A stretch of DNA of 64,000 bases from Reticulitermes speratus. Taxonomy: Eukaryota; Arthropoda; Insecta; Blattodea; Rhinotermitidae. Below, one piece after another: positions 26,701 through 37,500 of the stretch. Position 1 is the stretch's first letter; each line of letters starts with the position of its first letter. The notes beneath the pieces are model-generated. The model was not told the DNA's origin and did not search any database. It was given only the letters and a program-made list of their open reading frames with translations. Location of the stretch: positions 26,713,444 to 26,777,443 of the forward strand of contig JAJKFL010000330.1 in NCBI GenBank assembly GCA_021186555.1, given 5' to 3'. A program made the translations under genes and the position numbers.

Positions 26701-28394
26701 TAATAATGTTTACACATATCCATTGTGTTGTAATTTCAGAATGAAGATATGGAAGAAAGCGGGAACAATGAAAACACTGATCCTGATGCAAATTTAGAAC
26801 ATGTATCAAATGGTGTTCTGCCTCACAAAAGCCCTGCAGATACAAATGACGAATTGCTTAGTGACATAACTTCTCCTGACACCTCACAAAATTTCAACTT
26901 CCATTCAAGTCCTGCAGCTGACAGTGTTCCTCAGCCTTTGTTCAGCAATGTGGAATTGGCTAGTACTTTTCAGAACACAGCATTCTTCATTGAAGATTCA
27001 GACGATGATATAGATTTGTATGTTCAAAGAGGAGGTTTTACAAACAGGACTTTACCTTGCTCACACGAGCTGAAAGTACTTAGCTACCCTTTATTCTACT
27101 GTGCACTGATTCTGACAGCCATTACAAAAATGTCTACAATGTCATTTTGGATTCTGCTTCCCCTCCTCCTGAAGTCCAGATTAGAAAATTTTCAGTTCAA
27201 CCAGGCAGTAACAGTGCTCTCAGTAGGTGGAATTGCCAACTTATGTTCTGCAGTAGGATCTCACTGGTTACCAGCTGTATCTGCGAGACACAGAAAATTT
27301 ATCTTCATCATACTGTCCTACTTGCAGCAGGAGGACTGTACAGTAAGTTTCTTTTGGCACTCTACATTATGTAAAAATTATCGTATAGAAATCGTCAAAT
27401 AAATCACTAGTGATAAGCCATTTTTTTACAAAAAATGAGTTTCACACAAATCTGGTATTGGTCTTCCATATGTTAAATTAAATTCACCCAGCAAATTTTA
27501 ATGTAGACCCCCCAGCCAAGTACCACATTTAATCAAAATAAATACAAACACTTCAGAAACAGTACATCTAAATACACATGATCAGCATTCTATCCATTCA
27601 TTTTGAGTAATATTTTTAAATTTATTCATTGAAATTCTGTCTACTTACTGTTGTGAAATAAATGCATCCCTCAGTTTTCTAGTGTTGAATAATAGTTTTT
27701 CATGGGCTGAGATGGTGTGTGCGGCTGTGCTAATACGACTGGGCACCAGTGGAGTAACGACTTTATTTCAGCATGTACTTGAAGACACCATGGGGGCCTC
27801 TGAAGTGATCAAAATACACACCCTGCTACATACCTTCACTGGTCTTCTTATAGTGCTGGGAATGCTAATGATGTGTAAGTTATTTTTATGATGCACAAAA
27901 CCAATTCTGTTCCCAGCATAATTTAAGTTCACAAGTTTCATGGCATGCAGAGTCACATACTCTTTCTAGTCTTATGAGCTGGGATAGATCAGTCAGTACA
28001 GTGACAAGTAGCCAGTCTCTGACATCAAATGAAAACATTAAGAATGTATGGAGCTACATGTCCACTCCTCTGTATTTTTCCATGCCATGGTGTTTAATTA
28101 AAAGAGGACTTCCTTTTGGATCACAATTCCTGCCCTCTGTTTGTATCCATTCATTTGATATAAAAAGTTATTATTCAAATATGAAAGGCATATGCAGTGT
28201 ATTAGACTGTGCTATGCACTTACCTTTCATTTTATCCACTTCAGATAATTCTTTATGTGAAATATTTGCATATGTTTTCTGTTTCAGCATTGAACTTCAC
28301 AAGTCCTTTCAAGATGCTGGCAGGGATCCAATTAGGAGCTGGATCACTGTGGTGCATGCAGGCCATTTTCAATAGGCTTTGTAATAATCGATGA
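17751..28394 (+). CDS. SLC16 / monocarboxylate transporter-like MFS protein (7 coding exons)
   Basis: Coding exons: 17751-17891, 21978-22113, 23852-23998, 25638-25918 (an in-phase donor also exists after 25900), 26740-27342, 27683-27874 and 28288-28394. All have GT-AG borders with matching phase. The protein is about 535 residues, a usual length for the SLC16 major-facilitator family, which moves monocarboxylates or related solutes across the plasma membrane. Residues 33-40 are the family signature PPDGGYGW before TM1. Exons 2-4 carry TM1-TM6, including GIGASMATIQSEYLL after TM4. Exon 5 opens with an acidic loop of about 100 residues (TM6-TM7 loop), then TM7-8. Exons 6-7 hold the last helices. 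Exon 5 lacks one base near 27320-27322: the frame before it gives FIFIILSY, the frame after it LAAGGLY, and the phase into exon 6 works only with one added base. That is probably a sequencing error. The substrate cannot be inferred. Confidence 0.88.
18430..19510 (-). mobile_element. mariner-like transposase relic, split by a SINE
   Basis: Minus-strand reading gives a decayed DDE transposase of the insect mariner-like type. 19506-19150 contains FTKNLWTDKITFKTNGRANQ and EEHNVPGLTVWVGIWAEGV, around the first catalytic Asp (WTD). 18640-18430 gives the degenerate D..P.. H region and WISHCGSVMWPTRS, matching the usual PPRSPDLTP.D segment. A SINE at 18702-19011 separates the two halves. The copy has many stops and frame changes. 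It lies in intron 1 of the SLC16-like gene. Confidence 0.75.
18702..19011 (+). repeat. tRNA-derived SINE, family A, with 10-bp target duplication
   Basis: About 310 bp. The head has RNA polymerase III boxes: box A-like TGGCGTAGTTGGTTGAG and box B-like GTGGGTTTGATTCCC. The body carries GGCGGCCGGTGCGTAGG and ends in GGATTGCTTTATCTTTA. A perfect 10-bp target-site duplication, AACTTTGCAG, flanks it at 18692-18701 and 19012-19021. A second copy lies at 42590-42887. It inserted into the mariner relic. Confidence 0.92.
21240..21480 (+). repeat. non-LTR retrotransposon 3'-end relic
   Basis: Decayed copy of a sequence also found at 25250-25580, 31290-31640, 32200-32360 and 39690-39815. Shared phrases include GTACTCTTCACTAAATAT.AT.AAGGTT and AAATCAA.AA.GA. 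In less decayed copies elsewhere in insect genomes this region encodes a polypeptide ending in an R-rich segment and a DLAQDR..WRALVNTVM-like tail. No intact frame survives here. Confidence 0.5.
22855..23113 (+). repeat. SINE-like repeat, family C
   Basis: Diverged copy with a box B-like AAGTCAATTCCTGG near its start, a GGTCCACCCAGCC body and an end reading GTGGTGTTCAAATAAAGGACAACCTTACC. The same order of elements occurs at 32645-32880 (same strand) and, inverted, at 33110-33290 and 58190-58395. It lies in intron 2 of the SLC16-like gene. Confidence 0.6.
23616..23657 (+). ncRNA. hammerhead-ribozyme-like motif in an intron
   Basis: GGC (23617-23619), the core box CTGATGA (23620-23626), a stem II hairpin (GCTT..AAGC, 23629-23641), GAAA (23643-23646), CTTGTT, then GCC (23653-23655) pairing with the first GGC. 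This order matches the minimal hammerheads known from Penelope-like elements. Only the motif is visible; activity is unknown. It sits about 195 bp before SLC16-like exon 3. Confidence 0.45.
25250..25580 (+). repeat. non-LTR retrotransposon 3'-end relic
   Basis: The best-preserved copy in the window. Reading plus, it yields HDLYSSLNIIKVIKSRKTRW, GHMHGEIRK, then, with frame breaks, RWQDNIKMCLENTQ and a SQVAQDRVKWQAPENTT-like tail. This is the common insect LINE C-terminal module. It is broken by several frameshifts and lies in intron 3 of the SLC16-like gene. Confidence 0.65.
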
Positions 28395-28446
28395 TGAAAT
28401 TTCAATTTGTATGTGGTTTTAATGAATAACATATACATCTCACATA

Positions 28447-28452
28447 AATAAA
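28447..28452 (+). terminator. polyadenylation signal AATAAA for the SLC16-like gene
   Basis: A canonical hexamer 53 bp after the TGA stop of the last exon, with no other exon between. Its use as the real 3' end is inferred from position. Confidence 0.5.
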
Positions 28453-30109
28453 TTCTGTCCCAGTTGATACCTGAATTTAGAAATATATTAAATATAGGTG
28501 GCATCAGGTAATCACTAATACAAGTGAATGGTATCAATGTTATGGTACAGTTATAACTGTAATGAAGACCCTTCTCATTATCAAAGTTCAGAAGCATGCA
28601 ATTCCTTGTTCTTGGCAAAATTTTAACAGATAAGTGCTACTTCAGTTAACATCTCAACACCAACACTGGAAGATTTTGTACCTGTAAACTGAGAAAAATG
28701 ACTCAGCATTGAGTCACTTCACCGGTAATCCTGATGGCAACTTCAAAGTCTGCAATGCTGGTTTATGACAATGCAAAATCTAGCACACTAGGCATGTCAT
28801 AGCTACTTTGATACATGTGCAAAACACCATGTAATCACTCCAACATTATTAATGAGCATGCAAAAATGTAAGATTAATCTAGGTAGATTATTTCTTATTT
28901 CCCAATTCTTCAATAGTTTTCATAAAACAGTTTTCAAGGTATTAAAAAATTAACACTTGACAAAGCAGTTTATTAAATGGTTGGAGAAATAATTGTCTGG
29001 AGATCTTTGTTTTTCTGGGATACTGCGCTCTGTCACTGGGTGTTTGTTGTGCATTTCAAGACTGCATAGTAATATGTTTTCAATGGACATCTAACCCCTA
29101 AAGATGAGGCCACTACTTGATCTTGAAATGGTGGGCAACAAGCTCCCAGTGACAGACTGCAATAACCCAAGAAAGTGATAATCTCTATTACACCACTTTG
29201 AGAAGCCTGAAAACTCACAAATAATTGTCTTCCCTGTCCCATATGCGTATTTCACATGAAGAAAAACATTCTTTTACTGCAATAAAGTGACTATTTTTAA
29301 GCATGTCACTCTGGTTTTGTTATAATAATGATAATATTCATCCTACAGATACAGTTACAAGTAAAAATTTATTATGGATGCAAAACAACAAGCATATCCC
29401 ACCTGCTCATTGTTGGTTATGTGCTGCTGATTCTGCCAAGATTAATATTTATGCAACTCATTACGCACTTACGTTCCTTTAGGTCCCTATGGAACCTAAA
29501 AACTAGCACAACTGTGCACCTCACAGATATGTCTATGTATAAAGTCATAGACTGTATAAGACTGGGAATACTGAAAGTTGTACAATATAACCCAAGAATC
29601 ATGTCACCACATGTTTGTAACTTTCAACATGAAAAAGTTTCATATGTTTGTAGGAATGTCTACAATGCATCACTGCAAACAAATGTCACACAACTCCCTG
29701 GAATTATTCAATGCTTATCATATTTACCACCACTGAACAAAATTATACACAGAATTCACATGCCTACAATGTTTCACATTCTATATACATATACACACAC
29801 ATAAACAGATATTCAGTGGTGTAACACTTCCACGTTCATTTGTTGGTAAGAAATCCACACAATTTAAAGTTTAAAACCAGTAACTGGATTCAAATATTAT
29901 TTATGAAGGACCACACACACCTCACACCCACAAACAGACATACACATGATGAGACCATAAACCTCCTTTTCCTTTTAAAGAACAAACCCAGAAAGTTTTA
30001 AAAAATTATTTGAACAAGACCAGCCGTTCCTGTTTTTGGAATACTGTACAGATATCTAATTTTATAAATAATTCGGTATTCCAGTAAAGGAATGTATAAC
30101 AAGACAGAC
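28453..30109. other. intergenic, old repeat debris
   Basis: No gene recognised. 28985-29245 reads on minus as FVSFQASQSG..., FLGYCSLSLGACCPPFQDQVV, a pattern that recurs in old insect non-LTR repeats, with no intact domain. A CA/TA-rich stretch lies near 29785-29800. Confidence 0.4.
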
Positions 30110-30715
30110 AACGTACATACAACGTTACATTGTGGCGCGTTCACATAACCATTGTTGCCATGGAAATGCAACAATATGTTCCCGTTTTTTGTTGTTGTTT
30201 GCATATATGTAGCTGTTAACAATACAGTGTTGCCATAAAAATGCACTGTTGTTGAGCTACAAAATATTTTCGTTAATAATTATAAGTATTAAATATAATG
30301 AGTGTTTCTATATTCTTGGCTTAGTTATACGGCATTCAAATTGCATCTTTTCTGCATTATATTGCCACTGTGGTGTGTCTGGCTCTACCATATTTTTTAG
30401 ATATTATCTTGTAAGTGGCACAATTTTCAGAAAAAAATTATTGAACAAAAAATGTGTGTTTTGATTTTCTCTGCAAATTTTGTCTGAAACATTTCTCATT
30501 CTACGAAGAATTCAGTGAGATATTTTCATAAATTTACATAGTTCTTCATGTGAAGTACCCATTATTCCTGACAGATTTTTGAAAAATCCTCAAATATCAA
30601 ATTTCACGAACACCCGTCCAGTGGGAGCCAAGATGTTCCATGCGGACAGACAGATGTGACGAAGCTAAGAGTCACTTTTCGCAATTTTGCAAACGCGCCT
30701 GAAAAATTTTAAATA
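30110..30715 (+). repeat. dispersed repeat, paired with 10000-10360
   Basis: Shares GTTGCCATGG.AA..AACAA, TGTTGTTGAG.TAC, ..AAATTTCAC.., GGACAGACAG and CAAACGCGCCTGAAA with the copy at 10.0-10.36 kb, in the same order. No coding capacity. Family unknown. Confidence 0.5.
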
Positions 30716-31289
30716 TGTAAGGAGTATCATGAATATAACAGTCATACCTCTCATTTCCCACTTCTAAACAACACTTAAAATGAGCAATAACTGATATTCT
30801 GATACTTGTATCACATAATTACGACTTCAAGCATTGCTGCAGAAGTTTATTATATCATACCAAGGTATCAGTCTTTCCTAGTGATGGCATCACAAATCAT
30901 GATATACAATCAATAATATTATTCACATGCACAACACAAAACACATTTAAATTCATATCTGAAGACTCTGTGATTCAAGAATAATACATACAGAAATGGT
31001 TTAATTACCATCTTAGGTGAAAAAATTTAAAAGAAAAATCACTCTGTATGAACAATAGAAAGAGTTTCATGTTTTCTTCCACGTGTGATACCTCATTTAT
31101 GCATGGTATTCATTTCAGAAACTGTTAACATTCCACCTACTTTACAAAATACTGATTATGCAAAACAATAATTTTTCCATTTACATGCAGAATTCACCTC
31201 TTACTGTGAAGGCAAAAATATATTTTAACTGTCTAAAAACAAAGTGTTCAGGAAATATTTGGATGTAAGAAAAATGAAGGAAGTGAGAA

Positions 31290-31640
31290 ACTTAGGATAC
31301 TGCAAGATAAGGAACTTACAATTCATCTACATCATGTACTAATCTAAGAACAGTGAAATCTGTGAGGCACTGATGGGTTGGACATGTGGGTAGGATGAGT
31401 GAGACAAGGAATACAGTATACAGAGTTTTTACAGGGAAACCTTATGGGCAATATTCGTTAAAGGCTTAGGAGATGAGACGATAATATTATGATGAACCCG
31501 AAGAAATTAAGTGGTAAAGTTGAGAGGTGGATGGAACTGGTTCAGGATCATGTCCAATGCAGGGTTTTAATATTAAAGGTACTGAACCTCCACATTCTGA
31601 TACCATAATGTTTAAATTGCTTCTGGTATTCCCCACATTC
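31290..31640 (+). repeat. non-LTR retrotransposon 3'-end relic
   Basis: Same family as 25250-25580. It keeps GGTTGGACATGTGGG.AGGATG (giving a GHVGRM-like segment), a GGGAAACCTTATGG segment and GGTTCAGGATCATGTCCAATG near the end. Multiple stops. Confidence 0.55.
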
Positions 31641-32199
31641 ACAAAACATAAGGCATTGCAGAACTCAGGACTTTAATCTCTACATATCTGAAAATTTCAT
31701 CTAAGATCCTCTGAATAAGAATCCAGTGTTTCAAGAGTCTTACAATGAGATCCCAATGTAAGAATAAAATGGTAGGTTTTATATTTATGCACAGTGCATA
31801 CACCAGCTCTTTTAAAATACTGTACAGTGCCTAAACTAAATGGTAGGTACCTCACTAGCATGTAACACACACTTAATGCCTGGACTGCTGGCAACTTTCA
31901 ATTTCTGTCTCAAAGTAAAATAAAGAGAAACTAGCATTTGGACACTTTACATGGTAGGATGATGGTTCTTTGACTCTCTTGTATTTAGGCAAGAAATGAA
32001 ATTAACACCGTACATAACTGTTATCAAGCCTAAAATGTTTCAAAAATATAAACTAAGTTCCTACTTTAAGAATGTGTAAGAGTACTACCAGCTTTGGAAT
32101 CAAGTGACAAACTGTAAGAACAAACATACTGTTTACCACATAAAGCTCCTCATCCACTCGCAACATACAGTATAAAAAAACTGCTTGCAAGGGCAACAC

Positions 32200-32360
32200 A
32201 ACGCTTGGAAGATCTAGGCACTGATGGGAGGATAACATTAAAATGCATCTTAAAGACATCATGTGAGACATAAACTGGATTCATCTGCTCAGAATAGGGA
32301 CAAATGGTGGGCTCTTGTCAACACAGTAATGAACCTTCAGATTTCATAAGACATGGGGAA
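32200..32360 (+). repeat. non-LTR retrotransposon 3'-end relic
   Basis: Short copy of the same family. GATGGGAGGATAACATTAAA is followed by CAGAATAGGGACAAATGGTG and CTCTTGTCAACACAGTAATGAA, matching the terminal module of the copies at 25.3 and 31.4 kb. Confidence 0.5.
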
Positions 32361-32644
32361 TTTCTTTGACTAACTGAGGAACTATTAGTTTCTCAAGAGG
32401 AACTATGCTCCATGGAGTTAGTCAGTTAAAAAGTGACTTTACTTCCTTCATCTGTCAACTAGCAAGACTGGACTCACAGACCAAAGTGTGAAGTGCTCAT
32501 ACCTGAAACATATTAACATGTGGTACAAGCAGAGAATTGATTTTCATACATTTGTGAAAAGCAAAAAAGGTTTGAAAACAACCAAACACAATAGCAAGAT
32601 TAATAAATATATCTTCAACAGACACCAGGTTTACATTTGTCCTG

Positions 32645-32880
32645 TCTCATAGTTGAGGCAGTGAAGTGACCAGCTCTGGACTGGATGAATGTAGCTCAAT
32701 CCCTGGCTGGAAGAGGGATATTCTTTTTGCCAAGATGTCCAAACCACCTCTTGTGCCCACCCACCCCATCAAATTTGTAATAATGGACAAAAGGGGCTGG
32801 AACATGAAGCTAAATTGAAGTTTACCTCCACTCCTCCATGGTGTGGTGCTTAAGAGGAGACAACTTTACCTCAGTCTTAC
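32645..32880 (+). repeat. SINE-like repeat, family C
   Basis: tRNA-like head with GAGGCAGTGAAGTGACC and box B-like TAGCTCAATCCCTGG. The body is CAAACCACCTCTTGTGCCCACC and the tail TGGTGTGGTGCTTAAGAGG then ACAACTTTACC. It matches 22855-23113 in order and tail. Confidence 0.65.
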
Positions 32881-33109
32881 CAGTTGACACATGAATTCAA
32901 CTTGTTTTATAAAATAAAAATACATTTAACAGTATTTCTTTAATTTCTAAAAGGGGAATTTTTAAAATTTCACACTGTGGAATAGAAATAAAACACACTG
33001 TTAAAAAGGGCAAGTTGTCCTGCAACTTAATAAGAGCCACACCATGAAAGTATGTGGGAAGCTGGAGTATAGCTCTAAACATTCTTAACCTTGGCACTAG
33101 ATAAATGTT

Positions 33110-33290
33110 AGCAGTCTGCTTCACACCCCAGCTACTTTGCCCCCCAAAGAAAGAGCCCCCAGTACTCACTGAACAGAAGGCTGGGTGGGCTCCAGAGCCA
33201 GTTTGGGCACTTTAGAGGACCACTCTCAAACCCCAATTCCTCAACTATTCAGCCTGTAGCAGTCACGACACTGACAGAGCTATTCTGGCT
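33110..33290 (-). repeat. SINE-like repeat, family C (partial)
   Basis: On minus, the copy starts near 33290 with a tRNA-like head and GAATTGGGGTTTGAGAG in the box B position. It runs on through GCCCAAACTGGCTCTGGAGCC to about 33110. It parallels 58190-58395 but is truncated. Confidence 0.5.
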
Positions 33291-33758
33291 CTTCTGAAAT
33301 AAGTGGAATGTGGATAAGTAGAGAATATGCCTGGAAATCTTCATTACGGAGACAGTGTCACCACATTTTCTCATTTTCTGATGTCCATAAGAGCTGAGGA
33401 AAGAGCAACAAATATTACTACATGAAAACAGAAGTTTTCGTTGTGCCTACTTGAACCCAGTCCTGTAAGATCACAGTTCAAGGCCTGTGGACCTCAATCC
33501 AGCAGATTTAAATCTTCTGGCCACATGAATTCAGTTTATCTGTGCTTTCAGAACCCTAAAGGACTTGCATTTCACATGAAGAATGGAGAAGACTTGTTCT
33601 TGTGCCTTACTTCCTACCAATAACGATCTGATGATTTATAGTAGTAGTATCTTGCTGATGGTAGACACAATAATCATATACATCACCAGATAGGGGAGGA
33701 ACTTGCAAAGTAAATTAAAAGAAATATAAGTTTTAAAACTTTCGCAGTGACATGATTC

Positions 33759-33934
33759 AATATAGTCTTCTCGGGCGCACAGCCACGTCAACTTGTTTGA
33801 ATACAACGTTTCGGGGACTAGCTCCGTCCCCATCCTCAGGCAAAACTCTTTGCCTGAGGATGGGGATGGAGCTAGTCCCCGAAACGTTGTATTCAAACGA
33901 GTTGACGCGGCTGTGCGCCCAAGAAGACTATATT
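33759..33934. repeat. near-perfect 176-bp palindrome with two opposed hammerhead-like motifs
   Basis: Arms 33759-33844 and 33849-33934 are reverse complements with only a few mismatches, around a 4-bp centre. Each arm contains a hammerhead-like core. On plus: CTGAGGA 33854-33860, stem II GGGGA/TCCCC, GAAA 33881-33884. On minus: CTGAGGA 33839-33833, stem II GGGGAC/GTCCCC, GAAA 33812-33809. No protein is encoded. It looks like two Penelope-type terminal repeats joined head to head. That reading is inferred from the 58.5-61.2 kb element. Confidence 0.8.
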
Positions 33935-34542
33935 AAATTAAAAGAAATTCTGGCAAGCTTAAGTTAACAGAACAAAAATAGAGCACATAATGGCACAACA
34001 AAGGAAACTTGAAATATGATAGTGAGGCATAGGTACTGTTAAAAAAAAGGCATGGAATGACTGGATGCAGCAGAAATGAGGTCTCCATTACCTTTCATAG
34101 GTATTACAAGACACGAACAACAACAGAACACAGATATCATAAATAAAAGTTAAGTGCTTCAAACATTATCATCAATACTGAACACTATCAAAAGAAATGC
34201 CCACAACACATATGGCAAACAGAATGAGGCAAACACAATACCAGATAATAATTGGAACAAAGTGCTCTGGATTGCAGTTTATCATGACAGCAATAAATTA
34301 CAATAGAAGGGGCAGTCGATGAACAATCCGTTAAACAGAACAATGTTCTGGGCAAAGACAATATTATTCAAAGATGAGTTGCAGTTCATGATAACAAACT
34401 TTGATTCCTACTATGAATAAAATATGGAGGAGGTGGATGCTAATAATGACACTCACCTGACACCATTTCTTGTTACTGTAATGACAGTAGTCCTAGAAGC
34501 TCTTGCAACATTGGATGCATGGCCCAATCTGTTGAGTATGCA

Positions 34543-37500
34543 CTAGCTGAGGAAGTCATTGATTTCAGAAGAGGAAAGAGCTTTAGTCTGCTGTGGTTGT
34601 GACTGCTGAAATGGTGACATTGTCACAACAGACTGCTGCAAAGGTGTTTGCATCCTGTTCATTGGAAGTTTAGCTGCAGCTGGAAGAAGTGAATCTAGGG
34701 AACTTCTCTGATGTGGGGACATGAACACTGGTTGCTGAGGGGACATGAAGGATGCAGGTGGTGACTGCCATTGCCACTGTGCACTAACAGGAGCTGTCTG
34801 AAATGCACCAAAGCCTTGTGGTGATGTTGCAGGTCTCACAGCATTCTGCCATCCAGTTCCCCCCACCTGGTCTCCAGTTTGTATGGGTGGCCAATTGTTT
34901 TTAATCTGGTTTAAATTACTTTCCACTAATGTGTCCGTCAGATTCTTCACATGAGTCTCTGCTTTGCTCTGAGTTGGAGTTGATGGACTTAGAATGGGTT
35001 GAGATTGCAGTCTCTGTTGTGCCTCTTGTTGCATGGTCAGCCTGTCAAAAACACACACAATAACACAGAAAGAAATTCCAAAAAGCAAATTCACATTTTT
35101 CTAATACAAGCTTATATTAAAATATGTGAGCGCCTACAAGTTCCATCAACATTTACATTAGGAACAAATATCTTTCTTTCAGCTTGCTGCTATACCTGCA
35201 GCACTTTCTAAAGCTTTATTCCTTGCAGTTCAGTAGTACAACCAACTGAAGCAAGGTTAAGTCTCATATGAAACACGAAGTTCCAACTTCGCAAATATCT
35301 TTTTTATCTAATAGTTACTGTCCTGTAAGCTCTCAATCATACATGAAATCAGTAATTCATCCCACATTTTAAACAACTTTAACTTGCAAGGCTTGGTGTC
35401 TGCAATTATACTGGGAATGGTCAAGAAATAGAATTTATGGTAATATGAATGTGCATCTTACTTCATTACTACTGATTATACTTGAGTTACTGGGGTAACA
35501 AAAAAGAGTGCTTAGACATGACAGACAGATATGGCACCAAGAGTTTCAGAGGAACGCTACTTCTTTGGACTACACATGTTCAAAAACCAGAATACAAAAT
35601 TGAAAACAACACGCACCTTTGTTTATCCTTTAAAGTAAGTGAAGTATTATAATTAACATTCCCATTGACTTGAGGAGTCTTTGGAGTAGCATCTGCCCTG
35701 CTCCCTCCCATGAAGTCATCTAACCCTAGGCCTGAAAACATCTGGTCAAGATCTGACTGAGGCTGAGGGGCCGGAACCAGCTGTGATGGGTTGCTGTTGG
35801 TGGTGAGATTCATAGGAACAGACCTGAAGCAAAAATATGTGTATATTAATTACTGCTACTGACAACTCCTATACACTTAGAACAAAAATGACTCTTTTCA
35901 AATTGGGTGGAAATGTAAGCCAACTAAAGTCAAAATACTACCAGACTTTCTGATTGTTTCTTGTGTCAATTTTCATGTTCCTGTCATATAACTTCTCAGT
36001 TCTATGAACTGTTGTAAGTTGTAAGCAAATCTTGTTCAGCTGTTTTTAGGACTGTGGCTATGAGTATATCAAAGATAAAACTATTCACACTAGCAAGAAC
36101 TTGTGTTGTAAATGCTAATCAATCCACACTTGCAATTCTGCATATCATGCAAGTCACTGCATAAGTGTAGAGAGATTCCTTGTATGTGCTGTCCATAAAT
36201 ATGTAAGATTCTGGGTCAAACTGAATAATGATCATCTGGATTTCACACACAAGATTCCCATCTAAAGCACAGTTTTGGTGAATGCAAAGCCAACACTTGT
36301 CACAGTTCAAACATACTTGGATTCTTGCTGAATGGAGTTGAGCTGTTCCAACTTTGTACGATGCTCCCCTTCCACTCGGCTTACCATCTCTTTAATCACA
36401 GCCATCAGTGCATTGAACTGATTCAATGTCAGTCCATTCTCTATACTTAATGGCATAAGAAATGGGAGGATTTTTGTTGCCATCAGTTCTTTTGTAATTC
36501 CAAGCTTCTTATGTGTTAAAGCCAACTTGTAGATCCCTGGAAGACACATGTTATGGAGAATAATATCAGTTTTATCCTAAAACAAGAAAAATCATATTAA
36601 CAACAGAGATAAATTGCCGTCAGCACAACTAGTACTAGTTTTGTTGACGGCAATTTATTTCTCTTATTATTATATTTAACACACTGGAATGGCAATTGTA
36701 AAAAAAAAAACATTCACAGTTCTAATAATATCTTGGGGATTTTTCTCAGTGTGACACAGCATTATCTTGAAATGCTAGAAGTCCAACATAACAAAACTTC
36801 TCAAGCCAAGGTTTAACCAATTGGCCCAACAGTCTTTTTTTTATTCCAACATACCAAAGATCTTACAATTCACTGTTTGAGTACTGGTTTTTCCAATTAA
36901 AATAAAGTAAAATGAGTCTGGTCAAATTACATTTCAAGACTGCAGAAATTCCTGGCTGATTTAAAATCCTTTATGGCATGGCCAGCAGACTGTAACATCT
37001 CTTTGGAAAATTTAAGATACCAATTTGAAACGAAAAATACTGCTGAAGATACATGTTCAGATACCACAAGCAATTCACTAAATTAAGTCACGAATATCCA
37101 GAAGTGTAAAAAAAAATTATAAAACAATAAAAACACGATTCCAGTCACATAACATACCAAGTATTCCCATCAACACAGCAGGTTCTCTGGAAGGGATCTG
37201 TGGCAGGAATGGAAGCACTTCATCTAGAACCAACCACTTGTCTAGGTGCTCCAGCAACTTGCCAACACATACCAGACAGTTCACACGCACCTATAAACAC
37301 CACAGCAATAACATGCAAATGACTGTAAACATCTTCAGAAGACAGAAAGAAAGAATATATATATATATATTTTTTTAAGTGTGTTATTTCACAACACTAG
37401 CAGTTGCCAAGGTTATGTAGTGTTTATGATAGATGAATGAATGAGTATGGAGCATTGGTGAAATGATGATGATAGGTTAAAGCTGAAGTACTCAGAGAAA

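Noticed and set aside
17751..28394. SLC16-like gene and XRCC2 as pseudogenes because of frame breaks
   Set aside because: Each has a single one-base loss, with all other codons, splice sites and motifs intact; the same defect occurs in SCYL2, so sequence error is the simpler reading.
28253..28618. 121-codon minus-strand frame
   Set aside because: Overlaps the last exon of the SLC16-like gene on the other strand; a shadow frame.
29328..29804. 158-codon plus-strand frame
   Set aside because: Longest anonymous frame in the intergenic region, but no domain, uneven composition and a repeat-like end; chance cannot be excluded.
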